A stretch of 64,000 nt of DNA from Nocardioides oleivorans (GTDB lineage Bacteria > Actinomycetota > Actinomycetes > Propionibacteriales > Nocardioidaceae). This document shows positions 54,358-62,473 of the stretch, piece by piece. Numbering within the stretch: the first letter of the stretch is position 1; every line of letters begins with the position of its first letter. The DNA lies in assembly GCF_004137255.1 (NCBI RefSeq), contig NZ_SDWT01000001.1, positions 1,178,001-1,242,000 on the forward strand, given 5' to 3'. The notes under the pieces were generated by a model. It was not told where the DNA came from. It saw only the letters and a program-made list of their open reading frames with translations, and searched no databases. The translations under genes were made by a program, and so were the position numbers.

Positions 54358-55920
54358 TTACTTCTTGCGGCCGAAGAGGCCGCGCTTCTGCTCCTCGGCA
54401 GGCGCCTGGGCGGGCGGGGTCCGGACCTCGCCCGAGGCCTTCTCGAGCGCGCGGTGCAGCTTGGTCTCCGACTTGTCGGGGTCCATCGGCGGACGGGCGG
54501 GGAGGGTGAAGCGCTCGACCTCGCGGTCGCCGACCGGCACGAAGCCGACCGCCGTCGCGTCGTAGGCCTTCGTGCCGAACGCCTCGTCGAGCAGCGCCTC
54601 GAGGTCGTCGCCGTCGACGGCCAGGCGGCCGACCCGCGCGAGGGCGGAGGTCCGCTCGAGTCGCGCGACGGCGCCCGAGTCGTACGACAGCAGGCGGGCA
54701 CCGTGGTGGGTGCGCTCGAGGTCGTCGAGCAGCGCAGCGAGCGCGGCCGGGAGCGGGGCGAGCGTGACGTCGGGCAGCGTCAGGACGAACTCGGCGTCGC
54801 TGCGTGCGTCGACGGACTCGACCAGCCGGACGCGCGGCTCGTGGAGGTAGGACCGGTGGACCAGGCGGGTCTCGAGCACCGGGTCCTCGACCGGCTGGAC
54901 GCGGTCCTGGTGGACCGACGACCACGGGCCGACGACGGTGACCCGCAGGTCCGGCACGTCGCCGTCGAGCAGTGCGTCGACGACCCGGATCGTGTCGTCG
55001 GCAGGACCTGCGGTGAGCACGACCTCGAGGTAGGGCACCTGGTAGGCGCGGCCGCGCTTGTTGCGCTTGGGGCGCATCGTCGGCACCAGGTCGGCGAGGT
55101 AGGGGTCGTTGTAGCGGTTCACCTGCTCCGCGCGACGCAGCACCTGCGAGCGGCCGAGGTGCCAGCTGCGGGCCTCGCGGTCGACGACGAACACGCCGCC
55201 GGCCTGCGCGAGCGAGTGGCCGAGGTGCATGTCCTCGCCGAGGCGGAGGGTGACGTCGAAGCCGTCGGAGTCGAGGTAGAGGGCCTTGGTGACCGAGCCG
55301 GTCATGCCGATGTGGAAGCGCTGCGCGCGCGGGCCGGCGGTGCGCAGGTCGCTGGTCTTGGCCCAGTAGTCCTCGACCCACTGGTGCGGCTCGTGCTCCT
55401 CGCCCGGGAAGAGGTCGGCCGCCTCGCCGGCAGCGATGCGGTCGCGCACGGCAGCGGGGTCGGCCTCGAAGAGCGAGGTCGGGTCGACGAAGAGCTTGTG
55501 CCCGCCGGGAACGGCGTAGTCGACGAGGTGGTGCCACCGGGCGTGCGCCTCGACCTCCTCGCGGTGGGCGAGCATGTCGGCGTCGTACCAGTGCAGGACC
55601 TCGCCGTCGGCGGCGAGCGCGCCGAGGTGGCAGGCGTTGGCGCGGCCCCAGCCGTCCTCGACCCGGATGATGCGGGTGTTCTCGGGCCGCACGTCGGGCA
55701 GCTCCTGCGGCGGCGAGCTCTGGTCGTCGACGACGAGCACCTCGAGCAGGTGCGCGGGGTACGACTGCGCGGCGAGGCCGGCGAGGACATAGGGCAGCGT
55801 GCGCTGGTAGTTGAAGGTCGGGACCACGACGGTCACCGACTTCGTCGGCTCCCAGGCGCCGAGGGTCGCGGGCGCGAGCGACCCCCAGTCGTTGGCACGC
55901 ACCACCGGCTGCCGAGCCAT
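54358..55920 (-). CDS. Glycosyltransferase family 2-like protein
   Basis: A 520-residue protein. The N-terminal GT-A fold has TVVVPTFNYQRTLPYVLAGLAAQ near residue 30, VVDDQSSPPQ, and the metal-binding HWYDADML. A GMTGSVTKAL segment and GEDMHLGHSLAQAG follow. The C-terminal half is a second, GT2-like or regulatory module. The C-terminus is charged (RGLFGRKK). It is last in the minus-strand glycan cluster. Confidence 0.85.
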   Translation of the reverse strand: MARQPVVRANDWGSLAPATLGAWEPTKSVTVVVPTFNYQRTLPYVLAGLAAQSYPAHLLEVLVVDDQSSPPQELPDVRPENTRIIRVEDGWGRANACHLGALAADGEVLHWYDADMLAHREEVEAHARWHHLVDYAVPGGHKLFVDPTSLFEADPAAVRDRIAAGEAADLFPGEEHEPHQWVEDYWAKTSDLRTAGPRAQRFHIGMTGSVTKALYLDSDGFDVTLRLGEDMHLGHSLAQAGGVFVVDREARSWHLGRSQVLRRAEQVNRYNDPYLADLVPTMRPKRNKRGRAYQVPYLEVVLTAGPADDTIRVVDALLDGDVPDLRVTVVGPWSSVHQDRVQPVEDPVLETRLVHRSYLHEPRVRLVESVDARSDAEFVLTLPDVTLAPLPAALAALLDDLERTHHGARLLSYDSGAVARLERTSALARVGRLAVDGDDLEALLDEAFGTKAYDATAVGFVPVGDREVERFTLPARPPMDPDKSETKLHRALEKASGEVRTPPAQAPAEEQKRGLFGRKK

Positions 55921-55923
55921 GTC

Positions 55924-57702
55924 CTACCCACCCCCGTCGGGACGGTCGACCGGGTCGACCTCCAGCGCCAGGCTCGGCCGGAAGCCGGGCCACTCGGAGG
56001 CCACGATGTCAGGTCGACGGAACTCCTCGTCGTCGCGGACCCAGGTGTGTCCGTCGCCGGTGCGGCGCAGGATGTAGCCGAGGCCGTGGGTGCGGTAGAT
56101 CCGGCCACCCGCTGCCTCTACGCCGGCGAGCAGCTGCGCGTCGACGAACTTGCGGACCCGGCGGAAGTCGCCGAGCGAGCGCAGCAGCCCGCGGTCGAGC
56201 AGCAGGGTGCCGCCGGCCACGAAGCGCGCGAACACCTCGGACGGGTGCTTGCGGCGCACGGTGATGGCCTCGCGGGCGTCGTTGCCGTGGAGGAAGACGA
56301 ACTCCGACGGCATCCCGACCACGTCGGCGCCCGAGAAGCGGCGGGCCATCAGCAGGTCGTGCACCGCGTCGGGGGCGTACCAGTCGTCGTCGTCGATCTT
56401 CAGCAGCACCTCGCCCGAGGCGGCCCGCGACGCAGCGGTGAGGACGTCTCCGAAGAACGTCGACCCGTCGAAGGTCAGGACCTGGTGCGGGCGGTCGCCG
56501 AGCGCGCGTCGTACGGCGTCGCGGTCGGGCTCGAAGCCGTGGGCGGCGAGCACGAGCTCGACGTCGGCGCCCCGCTGCCGCGCGACCTGCCGCAGCGCGA
56601 AGTCGAGCATCTCCGGGCGACGGGTGGCGAGCAGCGCGCTGACCGGCGGCAGCCCGACATGACGGGCGCCGGACCGATCGGCGAGCGCGGAGCGCCAGGC
56701 CAGCGTCGAGTGGTGGTCGAAGGTGGCGCGTCGGACGGCGAGGCTGTGCTCCTCGCGCCGCAGCGGGTCGTCGAGGTCGACGTCGGCGTCGAGCGCGGCG
56801 GCGACGGCCGGTGCGACGTCGAGGACGCCCTCGGTCACGATCGGCACGCCCGAGATCGCGAGCGCGAGCAGGTCGGCCGTGGGCACGTCGGCGCCGAGGC
56901 GTACGCCCTGGAACGCGCGCGCCGCGGCGACGACGTCCTCGGTCACCGGCCCGCGGCTGATGCGCGACAGGTCGACGACCGGGTGATCCCAGTCCTTGCG
57001 GAAGCCGATCGGGTTGTAGACGCGCTCGTCGACCGGCTCGGGGCCCGGATCGGTGACGACGGTCGGGGCGCGGTCGATGACGTGGTGCTCGGCCACGCTC
57101 TGCTGGCTGGTGGCGCCGCGGCGGGCGATGACCACGTCGGGCGGCACGTCGCGCTCGGCCTCGCCGGCGTCGGCGGCGGCGCTGACCAGCACCGACCGGG
57201 CGTCGAGGCCCGGCGCTGCGGGGCGCCCGGCGTAGGCCACCACGAGGCCGCCGTGGGTCGCGTCACCCGGTCCCGCGACCTGGCGCGCCATCTCCATCAC
57301 GACGAGCTGCGCACGGGCGCCGGAGGCGAAGCGCGCGACCGTGAGCACGCCGCGGTCGCCGGCCTCACGGGCGGCGAGGTGCACCAGCCGCGGCCACTCC
57401 GGGCGCGGCACGAGGACCCACGGCGCGGGGGCGTCGGTGAGCCAGCAGGCGACGACCTTGCACTGGCCGAGGAGGGGTACGGCGCTCGCCATCCGCCGCA
57501 GCCGCGCGCGATCGGCGGCCACGACGAGCACCGAGCCCCAGCCCTTGCGCGGGCCGTCGAGCGAGGACAGCGGGACGATCGTCGGCTCGATGCCGGGCAC
57601 GTCCTCGATGCCGTGCAGCGCCTCGATCGCGAGGCGGTCGGCGTCGTCGACCAGCACCAGGGTCGGTCCGGGCATCCGGACGTCGTCGAGGGGATGGGTC
57701 AC
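55924..57702 (-). CDS. Glycosyltransferase, two-domain, GT2-like C-terminus
   Basis: A 592-residue protein. The N-terminal half contains an imperfect sugar-binding-like domain (LVLVDDADRLAIEALHGIE and further Val/Ala strands). The C-terminal half has a GT2 core with LLKIDDDDWYAPDAVHDLL, the nucleotide-sugar metal site, and RVRKFVDAQLLAGVEAAGG. GTG 57702 overlaps the previous gene's stop (GTGA). A 3-base gap separates it from the next gene. The acceptor is unknown. Confidence 0.78.
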   Translation of the reverse strand: MTHPLDDVRMPGPTLVLVDDADRLAIEALHGIEDVPGIEPTIVPLSSLDGPRKGWGSVLVVAADRARLRRMASAVPLLGQCKVVACWLTDAPAPWVLVPRPEWPRLVHLAAREAGDRGVLTVARFASGARAQLVVMEMARQVAGPGDATHGGLVVAYAGRPAAPGLDARSVLVSAAADAGEAERDVPPDVVIARRGATSQQSVAEHHVIDRAPTVVTDPGPEPVDERVYNPIGFRKDWDHPVVDLSRISRGPVTEDVVAAARAFQGVRLGADVPTADLLALAISGVPIVTEGVLDVAPAVAAALDADVDLDDPLRREEHSLAVRRATFDHHSTLAWRSALADRSGARHVGLPPVSALLATRRPEMLDFALRQVARQRGADVELVLAAHGFEPDRDAVRRALGDRPHQVLTFDGSTFFGDVLTAASRAASGEVLLKIDDDDWYAPDAVHDLLMARRFSGADVVGMPSEFVFLHGNDAREAITVRRKHPSEVFARFVAGGTLLLDRGLLRSLGDFRRVRKFVDAQLLAGVEAAGGRIYRTHGLGYILRRTGDGHTWVRDDEEFRRPDIVASEWPGFRPSLALEVDPVDRPDGGG

Positions 57703-58637
57703 GGGCGCACTCGTTCCTTCAGGGAGGCGGGCAGCGAGTGCTGCACGAGCGGGCGGGGCTGGCGCCAGAGCCAGTCGCGGCTGACGTGGTCGATGATGTG
57801 CACTCCCTCGGGCGCGGTCACCTTGACGAGGCCGCCGAGGGCCTCGGGGTCGCCGTTGCGGATCGCCTCGTCGACCTCGAACTCGCGCAGCTTGCGGTAG
57901 AGGCGGGTGTTGGTGAAGTCGACGCCGTCGCGGCGCCAATGGGCGTACTCGTCGGCGTCGAGCCACTTCACCTCGAGCACCAGGCCCTGCTGGAGGACGA
58001 TCCGCTCGACGCCGGGCGGGAACTCACGCAGCTCCCAGTCGAAGGCCTTCACGAAGGTGAAGTCCGGGCCCATCGGGTAGACCCACGGCTCGAGGAAGCG
58101 CAGCGACAGGTCGAGCCAGCCGGTCGACTCGTCGACCACGGTGAGCGGGTGGCGCGGCATCGCAACGATCGCGCGGGTCGACTGCAGCTGCCACGCGAGG
58201 TCGCGCAGGATGCCGGCGCCCTCGGGCGAGAGCACCATGTCGCCGTCCCACTTCATCGAGTAGGTCGTGCGGACGTGGGAGAAGCACCAGTTGTAGAAGT
58301 GCGTCAGCGAGTGGACGCTCGTCGCGGGCGTGGCCAGGTGCTCACCGCCCGCACGGGCGACCTGGTGGGGGTAGTCGAGGACGGTGAGCCGGTCGGCCGC
58401 ACCGCACTCCTCGGCGACCCGGCGCGCCACGTCGGCGGTGCCGTCGTCGGAGCCGTTGTCCACGAGCAGCACGTGCTGCACCGCGGAGAAGATCGGCGGC
58501 AGCACCCACGGCAGGTTGCGCGCCTCGTTGCGGACCCGGAACACGCACGTCAGCCCCGGCGTCAGCGGCTCCCCTGCGGTCCAGGGCCAGGTGACGTCGT
58601 AGCCGGGCTCCCCCTCGAGCGAGGCGATGTCGGGCAT
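57699..58637 (-). CDS. Glycosyltransferase family 2-like protein
   Basis: A 312-residue GT2: LTCVFRVRNEARNLPWVLPP near residue 30, VLLVDNGSDDGTADVARR, and the metal motif MKWDGDMVLSPEG. It has no membrane segment. It shares a base with the sulfotransferase stop (TGATG). It likely adds one sugar to a surface glycan. Confidence 0.87.
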   Translation of the reverse strand: MPDIASLEGEPGYDVTWPWTAGEPLTPGLTCVFRVRNEARNLPWVLPPIFSAVQHVLLVDNGSDDGTADVARRVAEECGAADRLTVLDYPHQVARAGGEHLATPATSVHSLTHFYNWCFSHVRTTYSMKWDGDMVLSPEGAGILRDLAWQLQSTRAIVAMPRHPLTVVDESTGWLDLSLRFLEPWVYPMGPDFTFVKAFDWELREFPPGVERIVLQQGLVLEVKWLDADEYAHWRRDGVDFTNTRLYRKLREFEVDEAIRNGDPEALGGLVKVTAPEGVHIIDHVSRDWLWRQPRPLVQHSLPASLKERVRP

Positions 58638-59689
58638 CAGGCAGGCCGCTCCCGGCCCATCGCCCTGCGCAGCTTCTGCCGGGCGGCCGGCGGCACCATC
58701 GCGCGCACCGCGTGCGGGACACGGTCGGCGCCACTGCGGGTGTCGGGCGCCGGCTGGCTCGCCTCGCGCCGCGCCTCCGCGGCCGCCGTACGCCGCTGGG
58801 CCACGACCGTCGAGTGGGCGAACGCCTCGGCGTCGGCGTACTGCTCCGCATAGGCAGCGCGCAGCTGGTCGCACGTCATCTGGAGCTCGGTGGAGTCGTC
58901 GCCGGCGAGGGCGTCGAGGGCGTGCCAGGTCTCGTCGGCGAGCTCGCGCAGCCGCGCCGGCACGCCGATGTCGTCCCACGTCATCGTCACGCGCCGCAGC
59001 GACGGGTCGATGAAGCGGTGCACCTCGGCGATGTCGACGGCCATCGCGGTCTTCACTCCGGCCAGGTCGAACGCCTCGCCGAGCGCGAAGACCGGCTGCG
59101 TCCAGTCGTCGAGGAGGTCGCCGTAGCGGACGAAGGCGCGCTGCTGGCCGCGGGTGGCGCGCTCGGTGTGGAGCATCATGTTGATCCACGCCGCGGTGCG
59201 GGTGACGGCGCCCTGGTCGGACCCGGCGCCCATCTGGCCGTAGTAGGTCTGCTTGGAGCCGACCACCTCGGTGACCGGCCGGAGCATGGTGACGTACGAC
59301 GACGTGGCGCCGCAGCGGTCGGCACCCGCGCGCCAGAGGCCGAGGAACCACGCGGCGCGGGGGTCCTTGACGACGAGCTCGTCGGCGACGGCGAACTGCT
59401 CCTCGAGCCACGCCGTCACGCGCTCGCGGACTGCGTGGTCGCCGCTCGTCGTGCCGGTGTCGAGCCACGCGCGGGGGCGGGCGTCGGACACCTGCACGTT
59501 GCTGCGCTGCAGGAGCTCGGTGTGCAGGTCGACCACCCACCGCGGCTCGCCGAAGCCCTTCGGGTTGGTCGCGTCGGCGACCACCTCCGGTTGCGGCACG
59601 TGCAGGCCCAGCGTGCGCAGAGTGCCGGCCATCGTGCTCGTGCCGCTGCGGCCCGAGCCGACGACGTACACGATGCGACGCTCACTCAT
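58637..59689 (-). CDS. Sulfotransferase-family protein
   Basis: A 350-residue protein with the P-loop-like 5'-phosphosulfate motif VGSGRSGTSTMAGTL at residues 10-24 and VVKDPRAAWFLGLWR (3'-phosphate binding type). It resembles bacterial glycan or lipid sulfotransferases; the same fold also occurs in non-sulfating glycan proteins. The C-terminal 60 residues are basic and disordered-looking. It is first in the cluster: sulfotransferase, GT2, two-domain GT, GT2. Confidence 0.82.
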   Translation of the reverse strand: MSERRIVYVVGSGRSGTSTMAGTLRTLGLHVPQPEVVADATNPKGFGEPRWVVDLHTELLQRSNVQVSDARPRAWLDTGTTSGDHAVRERVTAWLEEQFAVADELVVKDPRAAWFLGLWRAGADRCGATSSYVTMLRPVTEVVGSKQTYYGQMGAGSDQGAVTRTAAWINMMLHTERATRGQQRAFVRYGDLLDDWTQPVFALGEAFDLAGVKTAMAVDIAEVHRFIDPSLRRVTMTWDDIGVPARLRELADETWHALDALAGDDSTELQMTCDQLRAAYAEQYADAEAFAHSTVVAQRRTAAAEARREASQPAPDTRSGADRVPHAVRAMVPPAARQKLRRAMGRERPA

Positions 59690-59734
59690 GGCCCGAGCCT
59701 ATCGGCGGGCATCAGCAGGTCGCTCCCCGCACCG

Positions 59735-59862
59735 CCGCTGGTCGAGGAGGCCGCCCTTCACCGCCGCTGGTTGAGCAGGCCGCCCTCCACCGCCGCTGGT
59801 CGAGGAGGTCTCCCCGCACCACCGCTGGTTGAGCAGGGCGCCCTGGCGCCCGTGTCGAAACC
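59735..59862. repeat. 29-bp tandem array and dispersed element, copy 2
   Basis: CCGCTGG begins at 59735, 59764, 59793 and 59822, an exact 29-base period. Units alternate GTCGAGGAGG and GTTGAGCAGG. The fourth unit runs into the complete element (59822-59862) seen also at 54206 and 60324. It fills most of the gap between the sulfotransferase and GIY-YIG genes. Confidence 0.8.
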
Positions 59863-59930
59863 GAGGCCGCCCATCCACAGATCCCCGCAGCGCCCTGTTG
59901 CGGGTCCGCCCGCTCCGCTCCACTGGTGCG

Positions 59931-60227
59931 ATGCCCTGGACCTACATCCTCGAGTGCTCGGACGGCAGCTTCTACGTCGGGAGCACCCGCAACCTCGACC
60001 GCCGGGTCTGGGAGCACGCCGAAGGACTCGGCGCGGAGTACACGAAGCGCCGTCGGCCGGTCAGGCTGGCGTGGGCCGGCGAGTTCGAGCGCGTCGCCGA
60101 CGCCTTCGCGTTCGAGAAGCAGGTCCAGGGGTGGCGGCGCGACAAGAGGCTGGCGCTCATCGAGGGGAGGTACGACGACCTCCCCGAGCTCGCGGCAGGG
60201 CACTGGCGGCGTACGTCGTCCGGGTGA
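59931..60227 (+). CDS. GIY-YIG domain protein (UPF0213/YhbQ-like)
   Basis: A 98-residue stand-alone GIY-YIG domain: WTYILECSDGSFYVGSTRNLDRRVWEHAEG at the start contains the family's Y-I and Y-V-G pairs and catalytic Arg; the Glu lies in AFAFEKQVQGW. Members of this group are small nucleases or nucleic-acid-binding proteins. ATG 59931 is chosen because the domain starts there. It lies between two copies of a repeat. Confidence 0.87.
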   Translation: MPWTYILECSDGSFYVGSTRNLDRRVWEHAEGLGAEYTKRRRPVRLAWAGEFERVADAFAFEKQVQGWRRDKRLALIEGRYDDLPELAAGHWRRTSSG

Positions 60228-60232
60228 GCCTT

Positions 60233-60364
60233 GGTTTCGACACGCTCGCTGCGCTCGCTGCTCAACCAGCGGCGACCGCTGCCCGGCGCTCGCTGCTCAA
60301 CCAGCGGCGACCGCTGCCGGCGACCGCTGATTGAGCAGGGCGCGCTGGCGCCCGTGTCGAAACC
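60233..60364. repeat. Dispersed element, copy 3, in an inverted composite
   Basis: Opens with GGTTTCGACACG (60233-60244) and closes with CGTGTCGAAACC (60353-60364). Inside, a 33-base unit is tandemly repeated at 60251-60283 and 60286-60318, and the last 41 bases are the element seen at 54206 and 59822. Such REP-like composites are typical of several actinobacterial genera. Confidence 0.8.
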
Positions 60365-60380
60365 GAGGCCGACCAGAGCG

Positions 60381-61730
60381 TCACAGGTGCTGCGGCTGCG
60401 CCTTGATCAGGTCGGCGTACCACTGGAACGACTTCTTGCGCGTGCGCGCCAGGGTCTCGTAGTCGACGTGGACGAGGCCGAAGCGCTGGGTGTAGCCCTC
60501 GGCCCACTCGAAGTTGTCCATCAGCGACCACGTGTAGTAGCCGCGGACGTCGACGCCGCGGGTGATCGCCTCGGAGACGGCGTTGACGTGGGAGCGGAGG
60601 TAGTCGATGCGGGGCTGGTCGTCGACGACGCCGTCCTCGTCCGGACCCATGTTGTAGCTGCACCCGGACTCGGTGATCATGATCGGCGGCAGGGCCGCGC
60701 GGAAGCGGGCGCGGAACATGACCAGCCACTCGCGCAGGGCGTCGGGGACGATCGGCCAGCCGATGTCGGTGGTCGGGTAGCCCACGACCTCGCGGAAGTC
60801 GAACGGGATGTCGGACTCCTCGTCGGCCGCGGCGATCTTCATCGGGTTGTAGTAGTTGACGCCGTAGAAGTCGAGCGGCTGGCGGATCGTGGCGAGGTCG
60901 CCGTCGTGCATCACGTCCTCGAAGAGCGGCATCAGGTCGACGGGGTAGCGCCCGAGCAGCATCGGCTCGAGGAACATCCCGTTCCAGAGGGCGTCGAAGA
61001 TCTTGCTGATCCCGACGTCGGCGTCGTCGTCGCTGGCGGGCCAGATCGGGGCGTGGTTGTTGGCGCAGCCGATCGACTCGGCGCCGACCTTCCGCAGCTC
61101 GATCGCCGCGCGACCATGGGCCATCAGGAGGTGGTGGGCGGCGGCGAGGCAGTCGAAGAGCATCGCCTTGCCGGGCGCGTGGGTGCCCATGCCGTAGCCG
61201 AGGATCGAGGCGACGTTGGGCTCGTTGACGGGGATCCAGTGCTCGACGCGGTCGACGAACTTCTCGCCCACGATGGCGGCGTAGTCGGCGAAGCGCTCGA
61301 CGGTGTCGCGGTTGAGCCAACCGCCGTCGTCCTCGAGCGCCTGCGGCAGGTCCCAGTGGTAGAGCGTGACCATCGGCTGCTGGCCGTTGGCCAGGAGGGT
61401 GTCGATGAGCCGGTCGTAGAACGCCAGGCCCTTCGCGCTGGCCGGCCCGCGGCCGTCGGGCTGGATGCGCGGCCAGGCGATCGAGAAGCGGTAGCCGGTC
61501 GTGCCCAGCTCCCTCATCAGGGCGACGTCCTCGTCGACCCGGTGGTAGTGGTCGCACGCCACGGCGCCCGTGCTTCCGTCGACGACCCGACCGGGCTCGG
61601 CGGTGAAGGTGTCCCAGATGCTCGGCCCGCGCCCGTCCTCCGTCGCAGCACCCTCGACCTGGTAGCTCGCGGTGCTGGTCCCGAACCGGAAGCCGGGCGG
61701 GAGCAGGGGGAAGTCATGCGGTGGTGGCAC
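60381..61730 (-). CDS. GH1 beta-glucosidase, second copy
   Basis: A 449-residue family 1 hydrolase: FRFGTSTASYQVEGAATEDG near residue 14, HWDLPQALEDDGGW, acid/base Glu in PVNEPN, and NYYNPMK. The nucleophile segment reads ITESG rather than TENG. No signal peptide. GTG 61730 gives the standard family start; no ATG lies nearby. It is not in a sugar operon and diverges from the pirin-like gene with only 18 bases between the starts. Confidence 0.88.
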   Translation of the reverse strand: MPPPHDFPLLPPGFRFGTSTASYQVEGAATEDGRGPSIWDTFTAEPGRVVDGSTGAVACDHYHRVDEDVALMRELGTTGYRFSIAWPRIQPDGRGPASAKGLAFYDRLIDTLLANGQQPMVTLYHWDLPQALEDDGGWLNRDTVERFADYAAIVGEKFVDRVEHWIPVNEPNVASILGYGMGTHAPGKAMLFDCLAAAHHLLMAHGRAAIELRKVGAESIGCANNHAPIWPASDDDADVGISKIFDALWNGMFLEPMLLGRYPVDLMPLFEDVMHDGDLATIRQPLDFYGVNYYNPMKIAAADEESDIPFDFREVVGYPTTDIGWPIVPDALREWLVMFRARFRAALPPIMITESGCSYNMGPDEDGVVDDQPRIDYLRSHVNAVSEAITRGVDVRGYYTWSLMDNFEWAEGYTQRFGLVHVDYETLARTRKKSFQWYADLIKAQPQHL

Positions 61731-61748
61731 ATCGGCGAAGATATCGGC

Positions 61749-62429
61749 ATGGGCATGGCCGTGTACGCCGCTTCGGACAGGTCCTCCTCCGCAGAGGTGG
61801 GGAGGCTCACCCGGCACTCCTTCTCCTTCGGACCGCACTACGACCCGACCAACCTCGGCTTCGGTCCCTTGGTCTGCCACAACGATGACGTCCTGGCCGC
61901 CGGCGCCGGCTATCCCGACCACCCGCACTCGGAGCTCGAGATCGTCACTTGGGTGCTCGAGGGGACCCTCGTGCACACCGACTCGACGGGCGCGCAGCAC
62001 GTCGTCGAGGCCGGTCGCGTGCAGGTGCTGTCGGCCGGGTCGGGCATCCGGCACAGCGAGGTCGCCGACGCGCGGTTGGGGGGCTGCCGCTTCGTCCAGG
62101 CCTGGCTCGCGCCGTCCGTGCCGGGGCGGGAGCCGGCGTACGTCCTGGGCGAGGCGCCGCAGCCCGCGTCCGGGCTGGTCGAGGTGGCCGGCGGCGACGG
62201 CCTCCCGATCGGCACGTCGGGGGCCCGGCTCCTCGTCGCCCGGCTCGCGCCCGGTGACGCGATCACGCTGCCCGAGGACCCGCGCCAGCACGTCTTCGCC
62301 GCCACCGGGGCGGTCTCGCTCGAGGGCCTGGAGCTGCGGGACGGCGACGCCGTACGAGTCGACGACGAGCCGGGGCGGGTGGTCCGGGCGTCGGAGGAGA
62401 CCGAGCTGCTGGTCTGGTCCTTCGGCTGA
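61749..62429 (+). CDS. Pirin-like bicupin protein
   Basis: A 226-residue bicupin: TRHSFSFGPHYDP, NDDVLAAGAGYPDHPHSELEIVTWVLEG (the metal-binding His-Pro-His-x4-Glu) and a second cupin half to LVWSFG. Pirin-family members are iron-binding and may act as quercetinases or transcription cofactors. ATG 61749 gives the usual length. ATG 61716 has the stronger ribosome site (AGGGGG) but overlaps the divergent GH1 start, so it is an alternative. Confidence 0.85.
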   Translation: MGMAVYAASDRSSSAEVGRLTRHSFSFGPHYDPTNLGFGPLVCHNDDVLAAGAGYPDHPHSELEIVTWVLEGTLVHTDSTGAQHVVEAGRVQVLSAGSGIRHSEVADARLGGCRFVQAWLAPSVPGREPAYVLGEAPQPASGLVEVAGGDGLPIGTSGARLLVARLAPGDAITLPEDPRQHVFAATGAVSLEGLELRDGDAVRVDDEPGRVVRASEETELLVWSFG

Positions 62430-62473
62430 GCTCACGGCGGTGAGGCGCAGCCACGGAGGCCTATGCTGCCGAG

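Noticed and set aside
59735-59862. Possible CRISPR array
   Set aside because: The 29-base period has no variable spacers and no cas genes are nearby; it is a simple tandem repeat.
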